Positions 44,387 to 53,058 of a stretch of 64,000 nt of DNA are shown here, piece by piece. The notes under the pieces were generated by a model. It worked only from the letters and a program-made list of their open reading frames with translations. It had not been told where the DNA came from and did not search any database. The number at the start of each line of letters is the position of its first letter. Position 1 is the stretch's first letter. The DNA lies in assembly GCF_000934685.1 (NCBI RefSeq), contig NZ_JYNQ01000001.1, positions 372,001 through 436,000 on the forward strand, read 5' to 3'. A program made the translations under genes and the position numbers. Source of the DNA: Lacinutrix sp. Hel_I_90 (GTDB lineage: Bacteria; Bacteroidota; Bacteroidia; Flavobacteriales; Flavobacteriaceae).

Positions 44387-45298
44387 CTAATTTTCAATAA
44401 GTAACTTTTGTCCAATCTTAATTATAGAATTACTTTTTAAGGCGTTGGTTTTGCATAGAGAAGCGATAGAGACATTATTTTGTTTGGATATCATTGACAA
44501 GGTATCTCCAGACTTGACAACATATATAAATTTTTGCTTTATCAAACTAGCAAGCGCCTCTTCTTCGGTTAATAAAAGGGTTATCTCACTTTGACGATTT
44601 GAATTATGCTCAATAGGTCGCGTCCAATTGCTAGTAACCCAAAATTCTTTAGCCCTTATGGTGTTATTTTCAAACTCAAATACATATTCTGGATTGATAG
44701 AAACGCCCTTGTAATTAACCTCTAAATGTAAATGACTTCCCCTTGCGTTTCCTGAAACGCCACCTTTTCCTATAAAGTTTCCTTTGGCTATCGTATCGTT
44801 TTCTTTCACGCCTAATTCAGAAAGATGCGCATAAACGGTTTCTAAGCCGTTATAATGTCTTATAATAACTGTTTTGCCATATCCTTTACTAGCTCTGGAT
44901 AGTCTAACAATACCCTCAAGCATGGCGAAAATACTGTCACCAGTAGCTAGATCAATATCAATCCCGCGGTGCGGTCTCCCGTTTCGCCAACCATAACGTG
45001 AAGTCACTATTTTGTCTTTAAAAATAGGAGAGTGGTAAGTCGAATCTTTAAATTGAAGTTGCACCGGAAATGTAACATCATTAGCCTTATAAGGGTTACA
45101 AACCGTAGGGTCCCAATACTCAGCTTTTAGATCTATAGGAAGTAAAGCGTCTTTTATTGCTATGATTTTGGGGTTTACGGAATCCAGAATGGTTTCTAAG
45201 TTTAATGCAGATGCCTTAGTGGTAAGCTCCGGTTTATTTTGAGCCGTTACACCTAAAGAAAAGCTAACCAAAAGAAGACAAGAAACAACTAATTTCAT
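44387..45298 (-). CDS. M23 family endopeptidase with C-terminal LysM domain
   Basis: The 303-residue protein has a signal peptide (MKLVVSCLLLVSFSLGVTA, then Q), an M23 domain with zinc ligands H110 and D114 (HRGIDID) and H189/H191 (GSHLHLE), and a LysM domain at the C terminus (YVVKSGDTLSMISKQNNVSI). It should cleave peptidoglycan cross-links in the periplasm, held on glycan by LysM. Complete and of typical length. Single transcription unit. Confidence 0.95.
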   Translation of the reverse strand: MKLVVSCLLLVSFSLGVTAQNKPELTTKASALNLETILDSVNPKIIAIKDALLPIDLKAEYWDPTVCNPYKANDVTFPVQLQFKDSTYHSPIFKDKIVTSRYGWRNGRPHRGIDIDLATGDSIFAMLEGIVRLSRASKGYGKTVIIRHYNGLETVYAHLSELGVKENDTIAKGNFIGKGGVSGNARGSHLHLEVNYKGVSINPEYVFEFENNTIRAKEFWVTSNWTRPIEHNSNRQSEITLLLTEEEALASLIKQKFIYVVKSGDTLSMISKQNNVSIASLCKTNALKSNSIIKIGQKLLIEN

Positions 45299-45514
45299 AA
45301 ACTATTAGGGATGTTATTTTTTAATTACTAGTATTTAAAAAAACAGAACGCTCGTTTATACTAATGTATTGTTAGCAACATAGATAATATTTAAAACTTT
45401 TGAGAACAGTGAACCAATATTACTGATGCAATACAAAACTAATATAAAACAGGTGCTCCAGATAATTAACAGAAGTTATTTATCAATAAACGGTTTGTTA
45501 TAAAAATTTCAACG

Positions 45515-46435
45515 CTAAAAAATACTCAATTCAGAATGGGTGGTAATCGTCTCAAGCAATTTCATCCCTTTAAAAGAGTTTCCGTTTGGGTTTAACTTTG
45601 GACTCCAGACAGCGATGGCATAATTACCAGGATATAATGCAACAATTCCACCTCCAACACCACTTTTTCCAGGTAATCCCACTTTAAACGCAAATTCACC
45701 AGATTCATCATAAAATCCACAGGTTAGCATAAGTGCATTGATTCGTTTAGAGTTACTTTTTGATATAATTTTTTTGTTATCTATTATTTTATGGCCACCA
45801 TTAGCTAAAAAGGTAAATGTTTTAGAGAGCTGTTGGCAATTCATTTCTAGAGAACACATATCAAAATAAAAGTCAAGCACTTCTGCGGGTTCGTTTTCTA
45901 TGTTTCCAAATGATTTTATAAAATTACAGAGCGCTGTATTTCTGTAGCCATGTGCTTTTTCAGAATCAGCTATTTTGTCTGAATAATTAAGATGTGGCAT
46001 ATCACTTAACGCTCTAACAAAATCAAGGAATTCTTCACGAGCATTGTCTAAATGAGAAATCAATATATCACAAACCACAAGGGCGCCTGAGTTTATAAAG
46101 GGATTACGTGGAATACCATGATAAGTCTCCAATAATAAAAGAGAGTCAAACTTGGTTCCTGAGGGTTCTACATCTACTCGCGACCAAATACGCTCTCCCA
46201 TGATTTTGTAAGCCATAGTGAGCGATAGTACTTTGGCAATACTCTGAATTGAAAATTTTTCTAAATTATTACCCATTCCAAACTCAGCGCCATCTAACCT
46301 TGTAATGTGAACACCAAACATCGCATCATCTACATTGGCAAGTTCTGGTATATAAGTCGCTACTTTTCCTTTATTCTCAAGTAAACTGATCTCCCGATAG
46401 GCGTTTTTAATAATGTTTGTATAGGTTGAATCCAT
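45515..46435 (-). CDS. glsA: Glutaminase A
   Basis: The 306-residue protein matches the beta-lactamase-fold glutaminase family: catalytic Ser-x-x-Lys in FSIQSIAKVLSL, NPFINSGALVVCDIL, and GLPGKSGVGGGIVALYPG. It converts glutamine to glutamate and ammonia in the cytoplasm. Normal length. It is divergent from the tyrosinase operon, and its -7 box is 8 bases from the inverted repeat that the tyrosinase promoter also carries, so the two may be under one regulator. Confidence 0.94.
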   Translation of the reverse strand: MDSTYTNIIKNAYREISLLENKGKVATYIPELANVDDAMFGVHITRLDGAEFGMGNNLEKFSIQSIAKVLSLTMAYKIMGERIWSRVDVEPSGTKFDSLLLLETYHGIPRNPFINSGALVVCDILISHLDNAREEFLDFVRALSDMPHLNYSDKIADSEKAHGYRNTALCNFIKSFGNIENEPAEVLDFYFDMCSLEMNCQQLSKTFTFLANGGHKIIDNKKIISKSNSKRINALMLTCGFYDESGEFAFKVGLPGKSGVGGGIVALYPGNYAIAVWSPKLNPNGNSFKGMKLLETITTHSELSIF

Positions 46436-46466
46436 TACACTTAATTGATTTATAATATTAAAAAGT

Positions 46467-46526
46467 CAAATATATGAAAACAGGTATTTATACCTAGCGC
46501 TAAGTTAAATACTATCTGTAACTTTA
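46467..46526. promoter_or_regulatory. Shared control region of glsA and the tyrosinase operon
   Basis: On the plus strand AAACAGGTATTTATAC (46478-46493) is followed, after 25 bases, by TAACTTTA (46519-46526), a -7-like box 37 bases before the tyrosinase ATG. The element contains the inverted repeat AGGTAT-TT-ATACCT (46482-46495). On the minus strand TATATTTG (46474 to 46467) is a -7 box for glsA, and the inverted repeat lies 7 bases upstream of it. The same 16-mer at the same spacing recurs before the amine-oxidase gene. Confidence 0.7.
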
Positions 46527-46563
46527 GTTTATAAAAAATAACCAATTAATAAACACATAAATT

Positions 46564-48072
46564 ATGAGTAATTCAACTGCAGCACCAACTTGGTATGGCG
46601 GGATTAGAGACCTTTTCACGGCTATGGATATTGCACACATGTCTCCACACGGCATTCATTTAAATGATTATGATGCTGTTAAAAACCACGCGACAGATAT
46701 TTATGGTCAAGTTGCTTCAGGGAATATGCCTCCAAGTAACCCATGGAATGCCACTCAAGCGAATTTGTTTTTAGAATGGATGAAAAATGATTATCCAAAA
46801 GGTAACCCTCCAAAACAAATAGCAGTAGCCATGTCTAAGCAATCAACAACGGTTACTTCACGTATTCGTAAAGATGTAAAAAGTCTGTCGTCTGACGAGA
46901 AAGCACTCCTTAAAAAGGCGTTTAATGGTATTATGCTTTTGGATGACAATAATGACAACAGTTATTTTAAATTAGCAGGCTACCATGGTTTACCAAATGC
47001 CTACTGCATGCATCACGTACCACCATACAATCCTTGGCATCGTGCCTATTTAGTTGTGTTCGAAAATGCCTTAAGAAGTATTGAAGGTTGTGAAGCGGTA
47101 ACATTACCTTATTGGGACATTTATTCTGATGTCCCTGAGCTATTTAGAGAAGCGCCATTTGATACTTATACGCTTCCTGTAAAACTGAATGCTAATTATG
47201 ATAAAGGTTATAAAACAGAACGTAATTCGGCTTCAGTTATGAAAGGTTTATTTCAAACCTATGATGTAATTACTGATTTTAAATATGCTTTAACCCAAAA
47301 AGATTGGGAAGACTATCACGGCGGTAAAGCATTTAATGCGCCAAATACAGCTTCTATAAGTGCACATGATGGTGGTCATGTCTCTATAGGAGCAACAATG
47401 GGTAATCAAGAGGTTGCTGCTTTTGATCCTATTTTCTGGTTCTACCATTGCAACATAGACCGGATGTTATGGGAATGGCAAAAAAAGATGCAGGCTACAG
47501 ATCTCAATGGCTTAATAACGACGATAACAACTGACGCGAGCAAAAATTATTTTACAATTCCAGCATTAGAACGCTTAGCACCATTTACAAAGAGTAATCC
47601 TGAATTAACGACAATTAACATTATAGACTCCGCAAGCAATCTAGATGTAGAATATGATACGCCAATAGATGACGATACTAAAACATTAGCTATGACTGAT
47701 TTTGCTACAAAAGAAAGAGGCGCTGTATTAGCTTCAGAAAAATTTAACGTGAATACAGACATGGTAAATGTACGTGTGAAAGGCGTGAATAGAGTTAAAA
47801 TTCCAGGAAGTTTTAGTGTACACCTACTAAAAGACGGTAAAGTTATTGCTTCAAAGGCCTTTTTTCAACCTTCAGAAGTGGATAAATGCCCAAATTGTGT
47901 TGAAAATCCAGTGGTTAATTTCGATTTTAGATTACCCATGGACACCATTAAATCTGGAAAACTAGAAACCTGGGTAGAACCTTTAGATCATGAACCATTT
48001 GGGGATCATTTCCCTCATAAAATGATGGATAATCCGACAATTAATGTAAGATTATTATTAAGGAAAGAATAG
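46564..48072 (+). CDS. Tyrosinase-type copper oxidase
   Basis: The 502-residue protein holds a complete type-3 copper centre. CuA ligands are H141, H150 and H159 (PWHRAYLVVFE), with C148 two residues before H150 as in the Cys-His thioether of plant and fungal enzymes. CuB ligands are H268 and H272 (HDGGHVSIG) and H295 (DPIFWFYHCNIDRMLW). The N-terminal 90 residues (IRDLFTAMDIAHM...) form a small accessory domain. The C-terminal domain has a CPNC pair. There is no signal peptide. It should hydroxylate or oxidise phenols to quinones. It leads a three-gene operon. Confidence 0.93.
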   Translation: MSNSTAAPTWYGGIRDLFTAMDIAHMSPHGIHLNDYDAVKNHATDIYGQVASGNMPPSNPWNATQANLFLEWMKNDYPKGNPPKQIAVAMSKQSTTVTSRIRKDVKSLSSDEKALLKKAFNGIMLLDDNNDNSYFKLAGYHGLPNAYCMHHVPPYNPWHRAYLVVFENALRSIEGCEAVTLPYWDIYSDVPELFREAPFDTYTLPVKLNANYDKGYKTERNSASVMKGLFQTYDVITDFKYALTQKDWEDYHGGKAFNAPNTASISAHDGGHVSIGATMGNQEVAAFDPIFWFYHCNIDRMLWEWQKKMQATDLNGLITTITTDASKNYFTIPALERLAPFTKSNPELTTINIIDSASNLDVEYDTPIDDDTKTLAMTDFATKERGAVLASEKFNVNTDMVNVRVKGVNRVKIPGSFSVHLLKDGKVIASKAFFQPSEVDKCPNCVENPVVNFDFRLPMDTIKSGKLETWVEPLDHEPFGDHFPHKMMDNPTINVRLLLRKE

Positions 48073-48120
48073 CGCATGTTTCTCACTATAGTCCACATAA
48101 CCCTCAAAAACAGAATCTTT

Positions 48121-49719
48121 ATGATACTAAATAAATTACTTTTTTTCAAACAAACCCTTCTAAAAACGGGTACACTATATCTAGTCTTACTTAGTTTTTG
48201 TTGTGAACAAAAAACAACCAATAACTATGAAGCGTTTACAGCCCCAGCAGCATTTACTCCAAATATACCAGTGGATGTAGATCCGGCTTTACAAGAAGCG
48301 CTAAAAAAAGCGGGCGACCTCTATCAACTTAATGAGGTTTATAATCTTTATAGCTGGCAAGCACTTATTGCGATAAATTGGCCTTTAGATGAGACGGGGG
48401 TTGCACGTAAAAAGTTCACAGATAAAGGAGCGCCTGCTTGGCTAAAATGGAAAGAAGCCTTTCAAGTCTATCGGGCCGATGGTAAAGCACCAGCGCCTTG
48501 GGATAGCCCTAGAACAGATACCGGTTTAGGACTTAAACCAACAGTATTAGGAGATCGCGATTCTAGAATAATATTAAACGCGCATACACCAACAAATACA
48601 AGTCATTCTATGAATATTGCCGATGAAACGGACCAAGCGTTTGCTGGTAAATTATTTGATCAAAACGGCAACGTTGTCGTTTATGAAGTATTGATGAACA
48701 AGGAAGAGTTTGATTATGTTGTAGACAATAAGCTTTATAATATTAACGGACAGCTAGAGTTCTCAAAGACAAATACTGAAGCTGATTTCCCTAAAGGAAA
48801 CTATGCACAACAAAAACTTGGCGCCACAGAGATTAAATTCGCTTGGAAAATATTAAAAGATTCCGATTATAAAGAACGGTATTTTACCGATGAGGGCTAT
48901 ATTATTAATGAAACAACTCAGAAACCTGAAAAAGTTGAACTCGGACTAATTGGTTTTCATATTAGTCAAAAAACACCAACAGGAAAGCAATGGGTGTGGT
49001 CTACCTTTGAGCATATAGACAATTTAGATCAAAATGTAACCGAGAAAGGCGGAGAGACTAAGATTATCCATCCTACGCTTACAGATCCAGACTGCGAAAT
49101 ATGCCCAATAAATGTGGATGCTACAAATGGCGGAAACACCTATTCATTTCATAAAGGTGAACATGGTAATTACTGGAAAATCAGCAATGATACTTTAAAT
49201 TATTATGCCGATACCACGCTAATGAAAACGCAAGCTAAGCGAATGATCGCTATTCCTGTTCGTGTTAAACGTATTAATACTGCAATGCAGAACTACTTAA
49301 AACAAGAAGGTAGTGTTTGGCAATATTATCAATTAATAGATACACAATATCCTGTAGATCAAAATGCGAAACCAGCCATAAGTACAGATTCCTTATACGC
49401 TATACCAGAAAGTGTGGTTAACAAGTCTGGAGGCAAGCCTAATCTCGCCTTTCTTACCAATATTTCTATGGAAACCTTTTTTCAAGGCGGTAACCAAATC
49501 GCAGGACTTATGGAGAATTCAACATCTGATATCACCATTTTTGGAACAGAAAGTTGTATTGGTTGTCATTCTAGTGCGTATTTATTTGATAATTATAGCC
49601 TTAAAAATGGCGAACCCCATTTAGGACAAGGGTCGCAGTTGTCTGGCGATTTTAGTTGGTTGTTAAAAAGAGCAGCCTGGGATAAAGACGTGCCAAAACC
49701 AACGCCTAAGAATCAATAA
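48121..49719 (+). CDS. Lipoprotein with CxxCH haem-binding motif
   Basis: The start at 48121 (MILNKLLFF) is preferred, giving a lipobox ending at C27 (LLSFC); an upstream in-frame start at 48076 adds 15 residues. The 532-residue product has a large domain with repeated aromatic motifs (SWQALIAINWP, WLKWKEAFQVYRADG, KQWVWSTFEHIDN) as in bacterial CxxCH proteins annotated only as cytochrome-like. Near the C terminus SCIGCHSSAYL (C479, C482, H483) is a c-type haem site. Thus an outer- or periplasm-facing, probably electron-transfer, partner of the preceding tyrosinase. Confidence 0.82.
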   Translation: MILNKLLFFKQTLLKTGTLYLVLLSFCCEQKTTNNYEAFTAPAAFTPNIPVDVDPALQEALKKAGDLYQLNEVYNLYSWQALIAINWPLDETGVARKKFTDKGAPAWLKWKEAFQVYRADGKAPAPWDSPRTDTGLGLKPTVLGDRDSRIILNAHTPTNTSHSMNIADETDQAFAGKLFDQNGNVVVYEVLMNKEEFDYVVDNKLYNINGQLEFSKTNTEADFPKGNYAQQKLGATEIKFAWKILKDSDYKERYFTDEGYIINETTQKPEKVELGLIGFHISQKTPTGKQWVWSTFEHIDNLDQNVTEKGGETKIIHPTLTDPDCEICPINVDATNGGNTYSFHKGEHGNYWKISNDTLNYYADTTLMKTQAKRMIAIPVRVKRINTAMQNYLKQEGSVWQYYQLIDTQYPVDQNAKPAISTDSLYAIPESVVNKSGGKPNLAFLTNISMETFFQGGNQIAGLMENSTSDITIFGTESCIGCHSSAYLFDNYSLKNGEPHLGQGSQLSGDFSWLLKRAAWDKDVPKPTPKNQ

Positions 49720-49741
49720 GAATAACTTAATACCACTCCAG

Positions 49742-50206
49742 ATGGAAAATTCAAAAAAAACGTCGTGTTCTTGCAGTACACAAAACCCATTAAAAAAATC
49801 AGCCACAAAAGGGGGTGGAAAAATGAGTGTTTTAAATATGCTATCTGGAGTGTTATTATTTCTCTTTCCTAAATGCCCGCTTTGTTGGGCCGCCTATGCT
49901 TCACTTTTTAGCTTTTTAGGCGTGGAGCACATGCGTTATAACTCTGACTGGAGTTATGTCATTCTCGGAATATTTGCTTTAGGGAGCTTTTTCTTGTTAC
50001 GGAAACATTACTTGAATAAATCATGGCTCAGCATCGTCCTATATGGCTTAGGGATGTCTCTTTTACTCTTAACCTATTGTTTAAACATGGACGAAACCTG
50101 GTGGCTGTATCTCGTTTTGTTTTTAATTGTACTCAGCAACTTTTCTATGCGGCATAATTATAAACGCATAAAATTATTTAAACGGCCCTTTTTTACTACC
50201 GTTTAA
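49742..50206 (+). CDS. Membrane protein with CPLC and CSC motifs
   Basis: The 154-residue protein has four hydrophobic helices. The N terminus carries C9 and C11 (SCSCS), and the first helix contains FPKCPLCWAAY (C45, C48). Such membrane CxxC proteins resemble MerC-like and other metal-binding families; copper handling for the tyrosinase is an attractive but unproven role. It starts 22 bases after the CxxCH lipoprotein gene, so the three genes form an operon. Confidence 0.72.
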   Translation: MENSKKTSCSCSTQNPLKKSATKGGGKMSVLNMLSGVLLFLFPKCPLCWAAYASLFSFLGVEHMRYNSDWSYVILGIFALGSFFLLRKHYLNKSWLSIVLYGLGMSLLLLTYCLNMDETWWLYLVLFLIVLSNFSMRHNYKRIKLFKRPFFTTV

Positions 50207-50605
50207 AGAAACTCAGGTCTCTTCCTTGGTAACGCATTCAGTATCATTTAGGTAAAATACTTCTAAAACAACTAATACTGCCTTATTTTTTTTTAGAAAG
50301 CACCTCTTTTTTTTAATGTCTTACCACTTTAATCAATCCTTTTGCTTTCTTTAATTTTTTTAGATGCAGTTCAGGCTTAATCTGATGCGTCACAGCACTT
50401 CATTTATAGACTATTAAGCAGCGTATTAATTAAGACATCAACTTCTTTTTTGCATACGCAAGCAATATAAAAGGTTTTAAAAGGACTATCCATTACTAGG
50501 TTATTTCAATTTATAAAATACTATAAACAGGTATTTATACGCGTTACAACTACTTGCTAATTGTTTAGCTTTGTGTCTATACTATTTTCTAAATTTTGAT
50601 ATCTT
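50207..50605. other. Intergenic region before the amine-oxidase gene
   Basis: The 399 bases contain no convincing gene or RNA. The last 80 bases carry the promoter element listed separately. The rest is AT-rich with T runs, such as at 50285-50315, which may help stop the upstream operon. Confidence 0.45.
50525..50573 (+). promoter_or_regulatory. Promoter of the amine-oxidase gene with 16-mer shared with the tyrosinase promoter
   Basis: AAACAGGTATTTATAC at 50525-50540 is followed after 25 bases by TAGCTTTG (50566-50573), a good Bacteroidota -7 box, 32 bases before the ATG. The tyrosinase promoter has the identical 16-mer and identical spacing to its -7 box. The element lies just upstream of the -33 position, where an activator would bind. 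Confidence 0.72.
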
Positions 50606-52702
50606 ATGAGTTTCCTGTCATTTCAGCCCCAACAACAACCGTCTAAAATACTAAGAAAAAAAGCAGGTACTGCCCGTAAAGCCTTTTCAGAGTGGTTACT
50701 AGAAACCTACGGAGGAGACTATGAAAAAAGTATTAATGCACAACGCGCTCGAAAAAATGCAACGAACCTTAAAGCTTCAATTACTTCTAAAGCAGTAGAA
50801 CAACCGCTTGTTGGTATTGTTGGCGGCGGATTTGCAGGCTTATACGCCGGACTTATTTTGCAGTCTTTGGGTATTGAATTTGAAATCTTTGAAAGTTCAA
50901 ATAGAGTTGGGGGTAGAATAGATACTTGGTATTCTACGAAATACGATGCCAATACCAAAGATACAGCTGGTTTGTATGGCGAGGTAGGTGGTATGCGTAT
51001 TCCGCAGTTTTCAGAAGACATGCTTCCTGTACAACAATTAGCCTTATCGGTAAATGCTGTTCTAGAACGGAATGATCTAAAAGATAAAACTCTTACTTGG
51101 CGAAAATTTTATTATAACTCTCCCGTGCAGCGCCTGCGTTATAATAATATGGAAGCGCCCATTCTTGCTGAAAATGCAGCTTTAAATTCTCTAAATTTTG
51201 GCACCAATACAGGAGGCGATATTCCCATGGTTTGGGTTACAGAAGTACAACCAGCTACAGGTGAAGCCTATTTGCCTATTAATAAAATACTGGATAAAGT
51301 CAATGCGCCTTTTATTACGGCGATTAATAAATCTTTTTCTGAAGGTTTTAAATTACTGATGAAGTACGATAACTATTCTATGTGGGCCTATTTAACCAAT
51401 GTGTTTACACTAGGTGATTTAGGAGCGTATTACAACCCAGAAATGGGTAATAAAGATGAGCATTTGTCGTATAATGTTACCAGTTATTTAGAAACTTTAA
51501 ATGTAGGCACAGGCATGTATTCGGTGTCTTTTGTAGAAATGGTGCTTGCGACGTATGATTGGGATGGAAGTAAGAATTCTTACGATAAAACAGACGAGAA
51601 TATTTATATGGTGACGATGGATAAGGGCATGCAACATTTCCCAGACGCCTGTAAAGCCGTGTTAAACTTAGAGACTGGTGTACTCCCGTCTGATGGCAAT
51701 CGCGCACAAGTACTCGTTGGCATGCTTCCGGGGGTTAATGGCGGTTATGGCTATTCGCCAGAAAACCTAACCCCAGCGGCCAAACCACCGGCTTCAGTAC
51801 CACCAGCAGATCCCAAAAAGCCAATCCCCGGTGAGAAATCTCATAAAAAAGAACGGGTGTTTATGAATCATAGAGTAACAGGCGTTAAATATGATGAAAG
51901 CTTATATCATGGCCACGGCGGTATGACCATGAGCATTAAAAACGATTCAAAAACTATTGAAAAACAGTATCCCTATGTTATAAGCACCTTACCCAATGGG
52001 GCGTATTTGAGCGGCGATTTAAAAACTAATTTTTTCGATAACTTATCGTTTCCTAAAGCACGTGCCATTCGTGAATCTAATTATATGCCTTCTTTTAAAG
52101 CCTTTATTACGTTTAAAACCCAGTTTTGGGCAACTTTAGGTGAACGCCAAGATCAAGGTTTAGGCGTGGCGGTTTCAGATAAATCTAACCGACAAATTGT
52201 TTATCCGTCGTATGGCTATGATGCTAAAGGCGGTGTGTTACAAATTTATTGCTGGGCACAAGATGCAGAGCGCATTGGAGCCTTATCTGATGAAGCACGT
52301 GTAAACGAGTGTTTAAAAGGCATTCAATACCTCTATCCCGAAGTGGATATTTATGAGCATTTTGCAGGCTATAAGCCAGAAGAAACTACTAAAACATGGT
52401 TTTGGGACAATCATGCTAATGGTGGTGCCTTTGCCTTATTTAACCCTGGGCAATTTAAAAGTTTGTATCCTACCTTATTAACACCAGAATTTAATGGGTC
52501 TTTACAACTTGCAGGCGAATGTTGCTCTGTACATCACGGTTGGATTGTTGGCGCTTTAGACTCTGCCTACAATGCGGTTTTAAATATTTTAAAGCAAAAT
52601 GGGGCAGAAGAGAAACTAAAACAAATGGAAGCCACTTGGGGAAGCCTTTCTGCGCCAGATGTGGCGCTTCATAGACGGAAATTAAGCCGACAAGTAAAAT
52701 AG
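50606..52702 (+). CDS. Flavin-dependent amine/amino-acid oxidase
   Basis: The 698-residue protein has the dinucleotide-binding motif VGGGFAGLYAG (72-82) and FESSNRVGGRIDTW (95-108), and the C-terminal FAD motif LAGECCSVHHGWIVGALDSAY. These are hallmarks of the monoamine/L-amino-acid oxidase family, which oxidises amines with release of hydrogen peroxide. The N-terminal 60 residues are an extension. No signal peptide. It is likely co-regulated with the tyrosinase operon. A substrate such as tyramine, dopamine or an aromatic amino acid is an inference from this context. Confidence 0.9.
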   Translation: MSFLSFQPQQQPSKILRKKAGTARKAFSEWLLETYGGDYEKSINAQRARKNATNLKASITSKAVEQPLVGIVGGGFAGLYAGLILQSLGIEFEIFESSNRVGGRIDTWYSTKYDANTKDTAGLYGEVGGMRIPQFSEDMLPVQQLALSVNAVLERNDLKDKTLTWRKFYYNSPVQRLRYNNMEAPILAENAALNSLNFGTNTGGDIPMVWVTEVQPATGEAYLPINKILDKVNAPFITAINKSFSEGFKLLMKYDNYSMWAYLTNVFTLGDLGAYYNPEMGNKDEHLSYNVTSYLETLNVGTGMYSVSFVEMVLATYDWDGSKNSYDKTDENIYMVTMDKGMQHFPDACKAVLNLETGVLPSDGNRAQVLVGMLPGVNGGYGYSPENLTPAAKPPASVPPADPKKPIPGEKSHKKERVFMNHRVTGVKYDESLYHGHGGMTMSIKNDSKTIEKQYPYVISTLPNGAYLSGDLKTNFFDNLSFPKARAIRESNYMPSFKAFITFKTQFWATLGERQDQGLGVAVSDKSNRQIVYPSYGYDAKGGVLQIYCWAQDAERIGALSDEARVNECLKGIQYLYPEVDIYEHFAGYKPEETTKTWFWDNHANGGAFALFNPGQFKSLYPTLLTPEFNGSLQLAGECCSVHHGWIVGALDSAYNAVLNILKQNGAEEKLKQMEATWGSLSAPDVALHRRKLSRQVK

Positions 52703-52917
52703 CAGGCAACCAAGTAGATGTTAATGAACATAAAGTTAGACCTTTTGATTTTACTGGAGATATTAATATAGTTTTGTCTGTGGAATTAAGAATAAGATTG
52801 GATAAAAAGGGCACGGGTTTTCCAATTCCTTCTGTAGGGCTAAACCTAACCTCTGTAAGTATCGATGGAAAACCCGTAAGGAGTTATAGGTGTTTTGCTG
52901 TACTTTTATGTTTTTAA
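52702..52917 (+). pseudogene. Possible remnant of a small coding sequence
   Basis: A frame without a start codon overlaps the amine-oxidase stop and reads like protein for about 55 codons: DVNEHKVRPFDFTGDINIVL, then VELRIRLDKKGTGFPIPS and LNLTSVSIDGKPV, then low-quality residues and TAA. No ATG, GTG or TTG gives a plausible complete gene. I do not recognise a family. It may be a leftover gene, or chance. Confidence 0.35.
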
Positions 52918-53058
52918 TGATTAAAACCGAATATTATGACGAAAGTTGAAACCATATAGACGATGTTAAATAGAGCCTGAAACGCGAGTTCAGAAAACTT
53001 TATTCATACGTTTCACAAAAACACTCATAAACCTTCAGTCTAAAGACAACACCAGCGC

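Noticed and set aside
48121-49719. Reading the CxxCH lipoprotein as a LodA/GoxA-type quinoprotein partner
   Set aside because: I see no LodA-like motifs or length match; only the aromatic-rich domain and one haem motif can be supported.
49742-50206. Calling the CPLC membrane protein a mercury transporter (MerC)
   Set aside because: The CxxC in a membrane helix is suggestive, but other MerC features are not clear and no mer genes are near.
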